Below the pieces are notes generated by a model. That model ran no database searches, was not told the DNA's origin, and saw only the letters and a list, made by a program, of their open reading frames with translations. Position numbers and translations under genes: made by a program. Below, one piece after another: positions 50,280 through 63,288 of a DNA stretch of 64,000 bases. This stretch comes from Maratus speciosus. Lineage: Eukaryota > Arthropoda > Arachnida > Araneae > Salticidae. The stretch is taken from positions 1 to 64,000 of the forward strand of contig CAWVRF010001071.1 in assembly GCA_963932465.1 (NCBI GenBank), read 5' to 3'. The stretch's first letter is position 1; every line of letters starts with the position of its first letter.

Positions 50280-51555
50280 AAATGAAGGTTTTGCTAGTAA
50301 TATTCATTTTTTTCCCGTAAAAGCCAATAAATTATGCAGTTTCCATTTAAAGATTTCTTTTCGAGATATGCGAAATATTTTGGCGATAATTAAAATTCAT
50401 TTCAGAAGAATAATTTTATTCCGCGTTCAAAGTGGCTGAATGAGGAAATTTAATTTTTAAATTATCATTTATTAAAATATTCAGAATCATAGGTTATTTT
50501 AAACCCATGTTACAATAACAGAAGATTCTAACGGACATTTCTAAGGTAAAAAATAATCACATGCTCTCAAATTGTGCATGCATTAGCGTAATCACGGGAT
50601 GAACAGGTCCCGTGTTGCAATTCCGCGGTAAAACTTACTTATAAAAATACAGATACGCCAGATAATTGTATAAATAAATGAGTTTTTTTTTATGTTTAAT
50701 TCTAATTTCTTTTAATAATATATTAAATTTTAAAAATCAAAAAACTTGACTGCGTAAAAAGCGAAATATTTAATTATTTCTCATCAATATGAAACTATTT
50801 TTTTATATTTCTTAATTTTTTTTTATTTACTTGTATTGATGACTTTTAAGTTGTGTTTAATTATTAGTTCCTATCTACAAACACTCTTTTGATGAGGCCT
50901 AAAGATGTCTATTATGAAGGTTAGAGTTACAGTAAATGTAGCGATTCAAAGTACACAACTTCCATTTTTTATAATATTTAAACAAAGCTTCTGGCTACAA
51001 AATAGTCAATGAAACATCGTCTTCATTTTGAAAGTCCTGTCCAAGGATATGCCACTCAATATGGTGCGTAATTTTTTTTTTTCGTCTCTACCGCCATTTG
51101 TATTTTACGGCCGCCATTTTGAATTTATAAAAACAAATCTTATCCTATAACCATCGGAAGATTAAGACAAATCGATAGAAACCTCATTCATAAAAATCCA
51201 TCCAGCCGTTGAGATGTTTCGAGGGTATAAAGAAATCCACATACACAGATACGCGTGAAACACATAACCCTTCTTTTCAGTCGGGTAAAAAGATAGTTGT
51301 TATAGTATATTCAGAATGTGTTGGAAAGTGCGCTATAATCTATGCTGTATGCATAAATTTTCATTTTTTTTTTAATTTCTTCTATCTTTACTAGAAGAAA
51401 GTATTGGATTCATGAAAATTTTCGACTTCCGGTTTTTGACGGATTTTCTCGTTTTAGGGATCAGAGATTCCAAAAAACAAGTTTTTACAAAATGTCTGTC
51501 TGTGAGCCTGTTTCTCTGTCTGTCTGTCTTTACGTGACACAAATATTGTGGGCGT

Positions 51556-52354
51556 TCTATCTCAAGAACTAATGCACGGAATTGAATAAAAAATATATTC
51601 AAGGAGTGCCTGATATAGATTGGTGCTGATTAGTTTTAGGTGTAAATAGTCCAGCAGGGGGCGCTGCTATGCTGCATCTTGCAGGATTTCCGCAATAGCT
51701 CTATCTCAAGCACTACTGCAAGGATTTTTTATAAAACGTCAGATTCAGTAACTCCTTGATATGAGATGATGCTGTTTACGTTTAGGTGCAAATCGCCCAA
51801 CAGATGGCGCTGCTACGCTGCATTTTACAGGATTTACACTATTTTTGCAGTAGCTCTATCTCAAAAACTAATGCAGACATTTTCATCAAACTTCGAATTC
51901 ATTTAGTCCTTGATATGAAATTATGCTGACTACGTGTTGGTGCAAATCGGCCATTAGGTGGCGCTGCTGTGCTACATTTAGGACGATTTCCTCAATAGCT
52001 CTATCTCAAGAACTAATGCACGAATTTTCATCAAACTTCAGATTCAAGTATACCTTGATTAATATTACTGCTGATTATGTGTTGGTGCAAATTGCTCAAC
52101 AGGTGGCGCTGCTAAGCTGCATTTTCCATGATTTGCGCAATAGCTCTATCTCAAGAACTAATGCACGAATTTTCTCCAAATTTTATATTCAGAAGACGTT
52201 GATATAAGATGATGATGATTAGGTTCTGGTGTAAATCATCTTGTATGTGGCGCTGCTATGCTGAATTTTGCTGGATTTTCACGATTTCAGCGACAGTCAT
52301 ACCGCAAGAATAATGCACGAATTTCATCTTTTTAGAATCTTTATGATAAGCATA
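51556..52354 (+). repeat. 145-bp subrepeat array, unit 20
   Basis: Perfect CTCF-like core at 51651-51664. Confidence 0.92.
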
Positions 52355-52799
52355 GATTGCCATTTAATTTAGGCAAAGTGATAACGAATTTTGAAGTGTT
52401 GACATGTATGAGATAGAAGAAAGTATTGGGATTGGTACATCCGACTAGTTTTCCTTTGAATAGGGCTGTAACATTACTGCAGACGTATAAAAAAGATAGT
52501 TGTTATAGTATTCAGAATGTGTTGGAAAGCGCCCTATATCTATGCTGTATGCATAATTTTTCGTTCTTGTTGTTTTTTCTTTGAATAGGGTAGTAACATT
52601 ACATCAGATGGACAAACAAGTAATTAAATTTAAAAAATATAAAAACCCGACTGAATAAAAGCCAACTATACGCGCAGATACGCGTGAAACACATAACCCT
52701 CCTTTTCAGTCGGGTAATAATAAAGTCTAATCGTTTTATAGATTGTTTTATTCGCTAGGTATCAAATCTATCTTTAAATATTACTCCAATTTCAATCGA

Positions 52800-52881
52800 G
52801 GTACCGTGGCCGAGCGGTCTGAGGCGCTGTTAAAAGAAACCTGTCTTTTCGGATGCGTGGGTTCGAATCCCACCGCTGCCA
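52800..52881 (+). tRNA. tRNA-Leu(AAG)-like gene, probable pseudogene, copy 21
   Basis: Same sequence as copy 1; AAG at 52834-52836. Confidence 0.75.
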
Positions 52882-54156
52882 AAATGAAGGTTTTGCTAGT
52901 AATATTCATTTTTTTCCCGTAAAAGCCAATAAATTATGCAGTTTCCATTTAAAGATTTCTTTTCGAGATATGCGAAATATTTTGGCGATAATTAAAATTC
53001 ATTTCAGAAGAATAATTTTATTCCGCGTTCAAAGTGGCTGAATGAGGAAATTTAATTTTTAAATTATCATTTATTAAAATATTCAGAATCATAGGTTATT
53101 TTAAACCCATGTTACAATAACAGAAGATTCTAACGGACATTTTTAAGGTAAAAAATAATCACATGCTCTCAAATTGTGCATGCATTAGCGTAATCACGGG
53201 ATGAACAGGTCCCGTGTTGCAATTCCGCGGTAAAACTTACTTATAAAAATACAGATACGCCAGATAATTGTATAAATAAATGAGTTTTTTTTTATGTTTA
53301 ATTCTAATTTCTTTTAATAATATATTAAATTTTAAAAATCAAAAAACTTGACTGCGTAAAAAGCGAAATATTTAATTATTTCTCATCAATATGAAACTAT
53401 TTTTTTATATTTCTTAATTTTTTTTTATTTACTTGTATTGATGACTTTTAAGTTGTGTTTAATTATTAGTTCCTATCTACAAACACTCTTTTGATGAGGC
53501 CTAAAGATGTCTATTATGAAGGTTAGAGTTACAGTAAATGTAGCGATTCAAAGTACACAACTTCCATTTTTTATAATATTTAAACAAAGCTTCTGGCTAC
53601 AAAATAGTCAATGAAACATCGTCTTCATTTTGAAAGTCCTGTCCAAGGATATGCCACTCAATATGGTGCGTAATTTTTTTTTTCGTCTCTACCGCCATTT
53701 GTATTTTACGGCCGCCATTTTGAATTTATAAAAACAAATCTTATCCTATAACCATCGGAAGATTAAGACAAATCGATAGAAACCTCATTCATAAAAATCC
53801 ATCCAGCCGTTGAGATGTTTCGAGGGTATAAAGAAATCCACATACACAGATACGCGTGAAACACATAACCCTTCTTTTCAGTCGGGTAAAAAGATAGTTG
53901 TTATAGTATATTCAGAATGTGTTGGAAAGTGCGCTATAATCTATGCTGTATGCATAAATTTTCATTTTTTTTTTAATTTCTTCTATCTTTACTAGAAGAA
54001 AGTATTGGATTCATGAAAATTTTCGACTTCCGGTTTTTGACGGATTTTCTCGTTTTAGGGATCAGAGATTCCAAAAAACAAGTTTTTACAAAATGTCTGT
54101 CTGTGAGCCTGTTTCTCTGTCTGTCTGTCTTTACGTGACACAAATATTGTGGGCGT

Positions 54157-54955
54157 TCTATCTCAAGAACTAATGCACGGAATTGAATAAAAAATATATT
54201 CAAGGAGTGCCTGATATAGATTGGTGCTGATTAGTTTTAGGTGTAAATAGTCCAGCAGGGGGCGCTGCTATGCTGCATCTTGCAGGATTTCCGCAATAGC
54301 TCTATCTCAAGCACTACTGCAAGGATTTTTTATAAAACGTCAGATTCAGTAACTCCTTGATATGAGATGATGCTGTTTACGTTTAGGTGCAAATCGCCCA
54401 ACAGATGGCGCTGCTACGCTGCATTTTACAGGATTTACACTATTTTTGCAGTAGCTCTATCTCAAAAACTAATGCAGACATTTTCATCAAACTTCGAATT
54501 CATTTAGTCCTTGATATGAAATTATGCTGACTACGTGTTGGTGCAAATCGGCCATTAGGTGGCGCTGCTGTGCTACATTTAGGACGATTTCCTCAATAGC
54601 TCTATCTCAAGAACTAATGCACGAATTTTCATCAAACTTCAGATTCAAGTATACCTTGATTAATATTACTGCTGATTATGTGTTGGTGCAAATTGCTCAA
54701 CAGGTGGCGCTGCTAAGCTGCATTTTCCATGATTTGCGCAATAGCTCTATCTCAAGAACTAATGCACAAATTTTCTCCAAATTTTATATTCAGAAGACGT
54801 TGATATAAGATGATGATGATTAGGTTCTGGTGTAAATCATCTTGTATGTGGCGCTGCTATGCTGAATTTTGCTGGATTTTCACGATTTCAGCGACAGTCA
54901 TACCGCAAGAATAATGCACGAATTTCATCTTTTTAGAATCTTTATGATAAGCATA
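54157..54955 (+). repeat. 145-bp subrepeat array, unit 21
   Basis: Perfect CTCF-like core at 54252-54265. Same subrepeat-5 G-to-A as unit 12. Confidence 0.92.
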
Positions 54956-55400
54956 GATTGCCATTTAATTTAGGCAAAGTGATAACGAATTTTGAAGTGT
55001 TGACATGTATGAGATAGAAGAAAGTATTGGGATTGGTACATCCGACTAGTTTTCCTTTGAATAGGGCTGTAACATTACTGCAGACGTATAAAAAAGATAG
55101 TTGTTATAGTATTCAGAATGTGTTGGAAAGCGCCCTATATCTATGCTGTATGCATAATTTTTCGTTCTTGTTGTTTTTTCTTTGAATAGGGTAGTAACAT
55201 TACATCAGATGGACAAACAAGTAATTAAATTTAAAAAATATAAAAACCCGACTGAATAAAAGCCAACTATACGCGCAGATACGCGTGAAACACATAACCC
55301 TCCTTTTCAGTCGGGTAATAATAAAGTCTAATCGTTTTATAGATTGTTTTATTCGCTAGGTATCAAATCTATCTTTAAATATTACTCCAATTTCAATCGA

Positions 55401-55482
55401 GGTACCGTGGCCGAGCGGTCTGAGGCGCTGTTAAAAGAAACCTGTCTTTTCGGATGCGTGGGTTCGAATCCCACCGCTGCCA
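55401..55482 (+). tRNA. tRNA-Leu(AAG)-like gene, probable pseudogene, copy 22
   Basis: Same sequence as copy 1; AAG at 55435-55437. Confidence 0.75.
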
Positions 55483-56758
55483 AAATGAAGGTTTTGCTAG
55501 TAATATTCATTTTTTTCCCGTAAAAGCCAATAAATTATGCAGTTTCCATTTAAAGATTTCTTTTCGAGATATGCGAAATATTTTGGCGATAATTAAAATT
55601 CATTTCAGAAGAATAATTTTATTCCGCGTTCAAAGTGGCTGAATGAGGAAATTTAATTTTTAAATTATCATTTATTAAAATATTCAGAATCATAGGTTAT
55701 TTTCAAACCCATGTTACAATAACAGAAGATTCTAACGGACATTTTTAAGGTAAAAAATAATCACATGCTCTCAAATTGTGCATGCATTAGCGTAATCACG
55801 GGATGAACAGGTCCCGTGTTGCAATTCCGCGGTAAAACTTACTTATAAAAATACAGATACGCCAGATAATTGTATAAATAAATGAGTTTTTTTTTATGTT
55901 TAATTCTAATTTCTTTTAATAATATATTAAATTTTAAAAATCAAAAAACTTGACTGCGTAAAAAGCGAAATATTTAATTATTTCTCATCAATATGAAACT
56001 ATTTTTTTATATTTCTTAATTTTTTTTTATTTACTTGTATTGATGACTTTTAAGTTGTGTTTAATTATTAGTTCCTATCTACAAACACTCTTTTGATGAG
56101 GCCTAAAGATGTCTATTATGAAGGTTAGAGTTACAGTAAATGTAGCGATTCAAAGTACACAACTTCCATTTTTTATAATATTTAAACAAAGCTTCTGGCT
56201 ACAAAATAGTCAATGAAACATCGTCTTCATTTTGAAAGTCCTGTCCAAGGATATGCCACTCAATATGGTGCGTAAATTTTTTTTTCGTCTCTACCGCCAT
56301 TTGTATTTTACGGCCGCCATTTTGAATTTATAAAAACAAATCTTATCCTATAACCATCGGAAGATTAAGACAAATCGATAGAAACCTCATTCATAAAAAT
56401 CCATCCAGCCGTTGAGATGTTTCGAGGGTATAAAGAAATCCACATACACAGATACGCGTGAAACACATAACCCTTCTTTTCAGTCGGGTAAAAAGATAGT
56501 TGTTATAGTATATTCAGAATGTGTTGGAAAGTGCGCTATAATCTATGCTGTATGCATAAATTTTCATTTTTTTTTTAATTTCTTCTATCTTTACTAGAAG
56601 AAAGTATTGGATTCATAAAAATTTTCGACTTCCGGTTTTTGACGGATTTTCTCGTTTTAGGGATCAGAGATTCCAAAAAACAAGTTTTTACAAAATGTCT
56701 GTCTGTGAGCCTGTTTCTCTGTCTGTCTGTCTTTACGTGACACAAATATTGTGGGCGT

Positions 56759-57557
56759 TCTATCTCAAGAACTAATGCACGGAATTGAATAAAAAATATA
56801 TTCAAGGAGTGCCTGATATAGATTGGTGCTGATTAGTTTTAGGTGTAAATAGTCCAGCAGGGGGCGCTGCTATGCTGCATCTTGCAGGATTTCCGCAATA
56901 GCTCTATCTCAAGCACTACTGCAAGGATTTTTTATAAAACGTCAGATTCAGTAACTCCTTGATATGAGATGATGCTGTTTACGTTTAGGTGCAAATCGCC
57001 CAACAGATGGCGCTGCTACGCTGCATTTTACAGGATTTACACTATTTTTGCAGTAGCTCTATCTCAAAAACTAATGCAGACATTTTCATCAAACTTCGAA
57101 TTCATTTAGTCCTTGATATGAAATTATGCTGACTACGTGTTGGTGCAAATCGGCCATTAGGTGGCGCTGCTGTGCTACATTTAGGACGATTTCCTCAATA
57201 GCTCTATCTCAAGAACTAATGCACGAATTTTCATCAAACTTCAGATTCAAGTATACCTTGATTAATATTACTGCTGATTATGTGTTGGTGCAAATTGCTC
57301 AACAGGTGGCGCTGCTAAGCTGCATTTTCCATGATTTGCGCAATAGCTCTATCTCAAGAACTAATGCACGAATTTTCTCCAAATTTTATATTCAGAAGAC
57401 GTTGATATAAGATGATGATGATTAGGTTCTGGTGTAAATCATCTTGTATGTGGCGCTGCTATGCTGAATTTTGCTGGATTTTCACGATTTCAGCGACAGT
57501 CATACCGCAAGAATAATGCACGAATTTCATCTTTTTAGAATCTTTATGATAAGCATA
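56759..57557 (+). repeat. 145-bp subrepeat array, unit 22
   Basis: Perfect CTCF-like core at 56854-56867. Confidence 0.92.
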
Positions 57558-58002
57558 GATTGCCATTTAATTTAGGCAAAGTGATAACGAATTTTGAAGT
57601 GTTGACATGTATGAGATAGAAGAAAGTATTGGGATTGGTACATCCGACTAGTTTTCCTTTGAATAGGGCTGTAACATTACTGCAGACGTATAAAAAAGAT
57701 AGTTGTTATAGTATTCAGAATGTGTTGGAAAGCGCCCTATATCTATGCTGTATGCATAATTTTTCGTTCTTGTTGTTTTTTCTTTGAATAGGGTAGTAAC
57801 ATTACATCAGATGGACAAACAAGTAATTAAATTTAAAAAATATAAAAACCCGACTGAATAAAAGCCAACTATACGCGCAGATACGCGTGAAACACATAAC
57901 CCTCCTTTTCAGTCGGGTAATAATAAAGTCTAATCGTTTTATAGATTGTTTTATTCGCTAGGTATCAAATCTATCTTTAAATATTACTCCAATTTCAATC
58001 GA

Positions 58003-58084
58003 GGTACCGTGGCCGAGCGGTCTGAGGCGCTGTTAAAAGAAACCGGTCTTTTCGGATGCGTGGGTTCGAATCCCACCGCTGCCA
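58003..58084 (+). tRNA. tRNA-Leu(AAG)-like gene, probable pseudogene, copy 23 (G variant)
   Basis: A unique T-to-G change at 58045 turns a T-T mismatch in the anticodon stem into a T-G wobble pair. The A at position 33 and the internal TTTT remain. AAG at 58037-58039. Confidence 0.73.
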
Positions 58085-59360
58085 AAATGAAGGTTTTGTT
58101 AGTAATATTCATTTTTTTCCCGTAAAAGCCAATAAATTATGCAGTTTCCATTTAAAGATTTCTTTTCGAGATATGCGAAATATTTTGGCGATAATTAAAA
58201 TTCATTTCAGAAGAATAATTTTATTCCGCGTTCAAAGTGGCTGAATGAGGAAATTTAATTTTTAAATTATCATTTATTAAAATATTCAGAATCATAGGTT
58301 ATTTTCAAACCCATGTTACAATAACAGAAGATTCTAACGGACATTTTTAAGGTAAAAAATAATCACATGCTCTCAAATTGTGCATGCATTAGCGTAATCA
58401 CGGGATGAACAGGTCCCGTGTTGCAATTCCGCGGTAAAACTTACTTATAAAAATACAGATACGCCAGATAATTGTATAAATAAATGAGTTTTTTTTTATG
58501 TTTAATTCTAATTTCTTTTAATAATATATTAAATTTTAAAAATCAAAAAACTTGACTGCGTAAAAAGCGAAATATTTAATTATTTCTCATCAATATGAAA
58601 CTATTTTTTTATATTTCTTAATTTTTTTTTATTTACTTGTATTGATGACTTTTAAGTTGTGTTTAATTATTAGTTCCTATCTACAAACACTCTTTTGATG
58701 AGGCCTAAAGATGTCTATTATGAAGGTTAGAGTTACAGTAAATGTAGCGATTCAAAGTACACAACTTCCATTTTTTATAATATTTAAACAAAGCTTCTGG
58801 CTACAAAATAGTCAATGAAACATCGTCTTCATTTTGAAAGTCCTGTCCAAGGATATGCCACTCAATATGGTGCGTAAATTTTTTTTTCGTCTCTACCGCC
58901 ATTTGTATTTTACGGCCGCCATTTTGAATTTATAAAAACAAATCTTATCCTATAACCATCGGAAGATTAAGACAAATCGATAGAAACCTCATTCATAAAA
59001 ATCCATCCAGCCGTTGAGATGTTTCGAGGGTATAAAGAAATCCACATACACAGATACGCGTGAAACACATAACCCTTCTTTTCAGTCGGGTAAAAAGATA
59101 GTTGTTATAGTATATTCAGAATGTGTTGGAAAGTGCGCTATAATCTATGCTGTATGCATAAATTTTCATTTTTTTTTTAATTTCTTCTATCTTTACTAGA
59201 AGAAAGTATTGGATTCATGAAAATTTTCGACTTCCGGTTTTTGACGGATTTTCTCGTTTTAGGGATCAGAGATTCCAAAAAACAAGTTTTTACAAAATGT
59301 CTGTCTGTGAGCCTGTTTCTCTGTCTGTCTGTCTTTACGTGACACAAATATTGTGGGCGT

Positions 59361-60159
59361 TCTATCTCAAGAACTAATGCACGGAATTGAATAAAAAATA
59401 TATTCAAGGAGTGCCTGATATAGATTGGTGCTGATTAGTTTTAGGTGTAAATAGTCCAGCAGGGGGCGCTGCTATGCTGCATCTTGCAGGATTTCCGCAA
59501 TAGCTCTATCTCAAGCACTACTGCAAGGATTTTTTATAAAACGTCAGATTCAGTAACTCCTTGATATGAGATGATGCTGTTTACGTTTAGGTGCAAATCG
59601 CCCAACAGATGGCGCTGCTACGCTGCATTTTACAGGATTTACACTATTTTTGCAGTAGCTCTATCTCAAAAACTAATGCAGACATTTTCATCAAACTTCG
59701 AATTCATTTAGTCCTTGATATGAAATTATGCTGACTAGGTGTTGGTGCAAATCGGCCATTAGGTGGCGCTGCTGTGCTACATTTAGGACGATTTCCTCAA
59801 TAGCTCTATCTCAAGAACTAATGCACGAATTTTCATCAAACTTCAGATTCAAGTATACCTTGATTAATATTACTGCTGATTATGTGTTGGTGCAAATTGC
59901 TCAACAGGTGGCGCTGCTAAGCTGCATTTTCCATGATTTGCGCAATAGCTCTATCTCAAGAACTAATGCACGAATTTTCTCCAAATTTTATATTCAGAAG
60001 ACGTTGATATAAGATGATGATGATTAGGTTCTGGTGTAAATCATCTTGTATGTGGCGCTGCTATGCTGAATTTTGCTGGATTTTCACGATTTCAGCGACA
60101 GTCATACCGCAAGAATAATGCACGAATTTCATCTTTTTAGAATCTTTATGATAAGCATA
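59361..60159 (+). repeat. 145-bp subrepeat array, unit 23
   Basis: Perfect CTCF-like core at 59456-59469. CTGACTAGGTG in subrepeat 3, shared with unit 24. Confidence 0.92.
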
Positions 60160-60604
60160 GATTGCCATTTAATTTAGGCAAAGTGATAACGAATTTTGAA
60201 GTGTTGACATGTATGAGATAGAAGAAAGTATTGGGATTGGTACATCCGACTAGTTTTCCTTTGAATAGGGCTGTAACATTACTGCAGACGTATAAAAAAG
60301 ATAGTTGTTATAGTATTCAGAATGTGTTGGAAAGCGCCCTATATCTATGCTGTATGCATAATTTTTCGTTCTTGTTGTTTTTTCTTTGAATAGGGTAGTA
60401 ACATTACATCAGATGGATAAACAAGTAATTAAATTTAAAAAATATAAAAACCCGACTGAATAAAAGCCAACTATACGCGCAGATACGCGTGAAACACATA
60501 ACCCTCCTTTTCAGTCGGGTAATAATAAAGTCTAAGCGTTTTATAGATTGTTTTATTCGCTAGGTATCAAATCTATCTTTAAATATTACTCCAATTTCAA
60601 TCGA

Positions 60605-60686
60605 GGTACCGTGGCCGAGCGGTCTGAGGCGCTGTTAAAAGAAACCTGTCTTTTCGGATCCGTGGGTTCGAATCCCACCGCTGCCA
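60605..60686 (+). tRNA. tRNA-Leu(AAG)-like gene, probable pseudogene, copy 24 (C variant)
   Basis: G-to-C at 60660. AAG at 60639-60641. A-to-G two bases after the discriminator (60688). Confidence 0.73.
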
Positions 60687-61962
60687 AGATGAAGGTTTTG
60701 CTAGTAATATTCATTTTTTTCCCGTAAAAGCCAATAAATTATGCAGTTTCCATTTAAAGATTTCTTTTCGAGATATGCGAAATATTTTGGCGATAATTAA
60801 AATTCATTTCAGAAGAATAATTTTATTCCGCGTTCAAAGTGGCTGAATGAGGAAATTTAATTTTTAAATTATCATTTATTAAAATATTCAGAATCATAGG
60901 TTATTTTCAAACCCATGTTACAATAACAGAAGATTCTAACGGACATTTTTAAGGTAAAAAATAATCACATGCTCTCAAATTGTGCATGCATTAGCGTAAT
61001 CACGGGATGAACAGGTCCCGTGTTGCAATTCCGCGGTAAAACTTACTTATAAAAATACAGATACGCCAGATAATTGTATAAATAAATGAGTTTTTTTTTA
61101 TGTTTAATTCTAATTTCTTTTAATAATATATTAAATTTTAAAAATCAAAAAACTTGACTGCGTAAAAAGCGAAATATTTAATTATTTCTCATCAATATGA
61201 AACTATTTTTTTATATTTCTTAATTTTTTTTTATTTACTTGTATTGATGACTTTTAAGTTGTGTTTAATTATTAGTTCCTATCTACAAACACTCTTTTGA
61301 TGAGGCCTAAAGATGTCTATTATGAACGTTAGAGTTACAGTAAATGTAGCGATTCAAAGTACACAACTTCCATTTTTTATAATATTTAAACAAAGCTTCT
61401 GGCTACAAAATAGTCAATGAAACATCGTCTTCATTTTGAAAGTCCTGTCCAAGGATATGCCACTCAATATGGTGCGTAAATTTTTTTTTCGTCTCTACCG
61501 CCATTTGTATTTTACGGCCGCCATTTTGAATTTATAAAAACAAATCTTATCCTATAACCATCGGAAGATTAAGACAAATCGATAGAAACCTCATTCATAA
61601 AAATCCATCCAGCCGTTGAGATGTTTCGAGGGTATAAAGAAATCCACATACACAGATACGCGTGAAACACATAACCCTTCTTTTCAGTCGGGTAAAAAGA
61701 TAGTTGTTATAGTATATTCAGAATGTGTTGGAAAGTGCGCTATAATCTATGCTGTATGCATAAATTTTCATTTTTTTTTTAATTTCTTCTATCTTTACTA
61801 GAAGAAAGTATTGGATTCATGAAAATTTTCGACTTCCGGTTTTTGACGGATTTTCTCGTTTTAGGGATCAGAGATTCCAAAAAACAAGTTTTTACAAAAT
61901 GTCTGTCTGTGAGCCTGTTTCTCTGTCTGTCTGTCTTTACGTGACACAAATATTGTGGGCGT

Positions 61963-62761
61963 TCTATCTCAAGAACTAATGCACGGAATTGAATAAAAAA
62001 TATATTCAAGGAGTGCCTGATATAGATTGGTGCTGATTAGTTTTAGGTGTAAATAGTCCAGCAGGGGGCGCTGCTATGCTGCATCTTGCAGGATTTCCGC
62101 AATAGCTCTATCTCAAGCACTACTGCAAGGATTTTTTATAAAACGTCAGATTCAGTAACTCCTTGATATGAGATGATGCTGTTTACGTTTAGGTGCAAAT
62201 CGCCCAACAGATGGCGCTGCTACGCTGCATTTTACAGGATTTACACTATTTTTGCAGTAGCTCTATCTCAAAAACTAATGCAGACATTTTCATCAAACTT
62301 CGAATTCATTTAGTCCTTGATATGAAATTATGCTGACTAGGTGTTGGTGCAAATCGGCCATTAGGTGGCGCTGCTGTGCTACATTTAGGACGATTTCCTC
62401 AATAGCTCTATCTCAAGAACTAATGCACGAATTTTCATCAAACTTCAGATTCAAGTATACCTTGATTAATATTACTGCTGATTATGTGTTGGTGCAAATT
62501 GCTCAACAGGTGGCGCTGCTAAGCTGCATTTTCCATGATTTGCGCAATAGCTCTATCTCAAGAACTAATGCACGAATTTTCTCCAAATTTTATATTCAGA
62601 AGACGTTGATATAAGATGATGATGATTAGGTTCTGGTGTAAATCATCTTGTATGTGGCGCTGCTATGCTGAATTTTGCTGGATTTTCACGATTTCAGCGA
62701 CAGTCATACCGCAAGAATAATGCACGAATTTCATCTTTTTAGAATCTTTATGATAAGCATA
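61963..62761 (+). repeat. 145-bp subrepeat array, unit 24
   Basis: Perfect CTCF-like core at 62058-62071. CTGACTAGGTG in subrepeat 3. Confidence 0.92.
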
Positions 62762-63206
62762 GATTGCCATTTAATTTAGGCAAAGTGATAACGAATTTTG
62801 AAGTGTTGACATGTATGAGATAGAAGAAAGTATTGGGATTGGTACATCCGACTAGTTTTCCTTTGAATAGGGCTGTAACATTACTGCAGACGTATAAAAA
62901 AGATAGTTGTTATAGTATTCAGAATGTGTTGGAAAGCGCCCTATATCTATGCTGTATGCATAATTTTTCGTTCTTGTTGTTTTTTCTTTGAATAGGGTAG
63001 TAACATTACATCAGATGGATAAACAAGTAATTAAATTTAAAAAATATAAAAACCCGACTGAATAAAAGCCAACTATACGCGCAGATACGCGTGAAACACA
63101 TAACCCTCCTTTTCAGTCGGGTAATAATAAAGTCTAAGCGTTTTATAGATTGTTTTATTCGCTAGGTATCAAATCTATCTTTAAATATTACTCCAATTTC
63201 AATCGA

Positions 63207-63288
63207 GGTACCGTGGCCGAGCGGTCTGAGGCGCTGTTAAAAGAAACCTGTCTTTTCGGATCCGTGGGTTCGAATCCCACCGCTGCCA
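63207..63288 (+). tRNA. tRNA-Leu(AAG)-like gene, probable pseudogene, copy 25 (C variant)
   Basis: G-to-C at 63262. AAG at 63241-63243. Copies 24 and 25 are the only neighbours that both carry the C. Confidence 0.73.

Larger units (their letters stand above)
47596..52799 (+). repeat. Two-monomer higher-order repeat, copy 2
   Basis: Units 19 and 20 repeat the pattern of units 17 and 18. Unit 20 has since gained private changes: loss of a C near 50500 (TTTTAAACCC instead of TTTTCAAACCC) and a T-to-C change at about 50541. The tail of unit 20 has G at marker i where the tail of unit 18 has C. Confidence 0.8.
50198..52799 (+). repeat. Monomer unit 20
   Basis: States C 11T C T T G | A A G. The body is as unit 18. 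A one-base deletion near 50500 is shared only with unit 21. In the tail, GACAAACAAG replaces GATAAACAAG. Confidence 0.96.
52800..55400 (+). repeat. Monomer unit 21
   Basis: States G 10T C T T G | A A G. At 2,601 bp it is the shortest monomer. It shares the C deletion (near 53102) with unit 20, the subrepeat G-to-A change with unit 12, and the GACAAAC tail with units 20 and 22. Confidence 0.96.
55401..58002 (+). repeat. Monomer unit 22
   Basis: States G 9T C T T G | A A G. Private G-to-A at 56617; GACAAAC in the tail. Confidence 0.96.
58003..60604 (+). repeat. Monomer unit 23
   Basis: States G 9T C T T G | A A G. It has a T-to-G change inside the tRNA-like gene (58045), C-to-T at 58099, and a CTGACTAGGTG change near 59739 shared with unit 24. 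Its tail begins the TCTAAGCG variant. Confidence 0.96.
60605..63206 (+). repeat. Monomer unit 24
   Basis: States C 9T C T T G | A A G. It shares G-to-C at 61327 and the TCTAAGCG tail with its neighbours. Private A-to-G at 60688, just after the tRNA-like gene. Confidence 0.96.

Noticed and set aside
748..63288. Cluster of working tRNA-Leu genes
   Set aside because: All copies share the same acceptor mismatch, broken anticodon stem, missing U33 and internal TTTT, so I annotate them as tRNA-like and probably not functional in translation.
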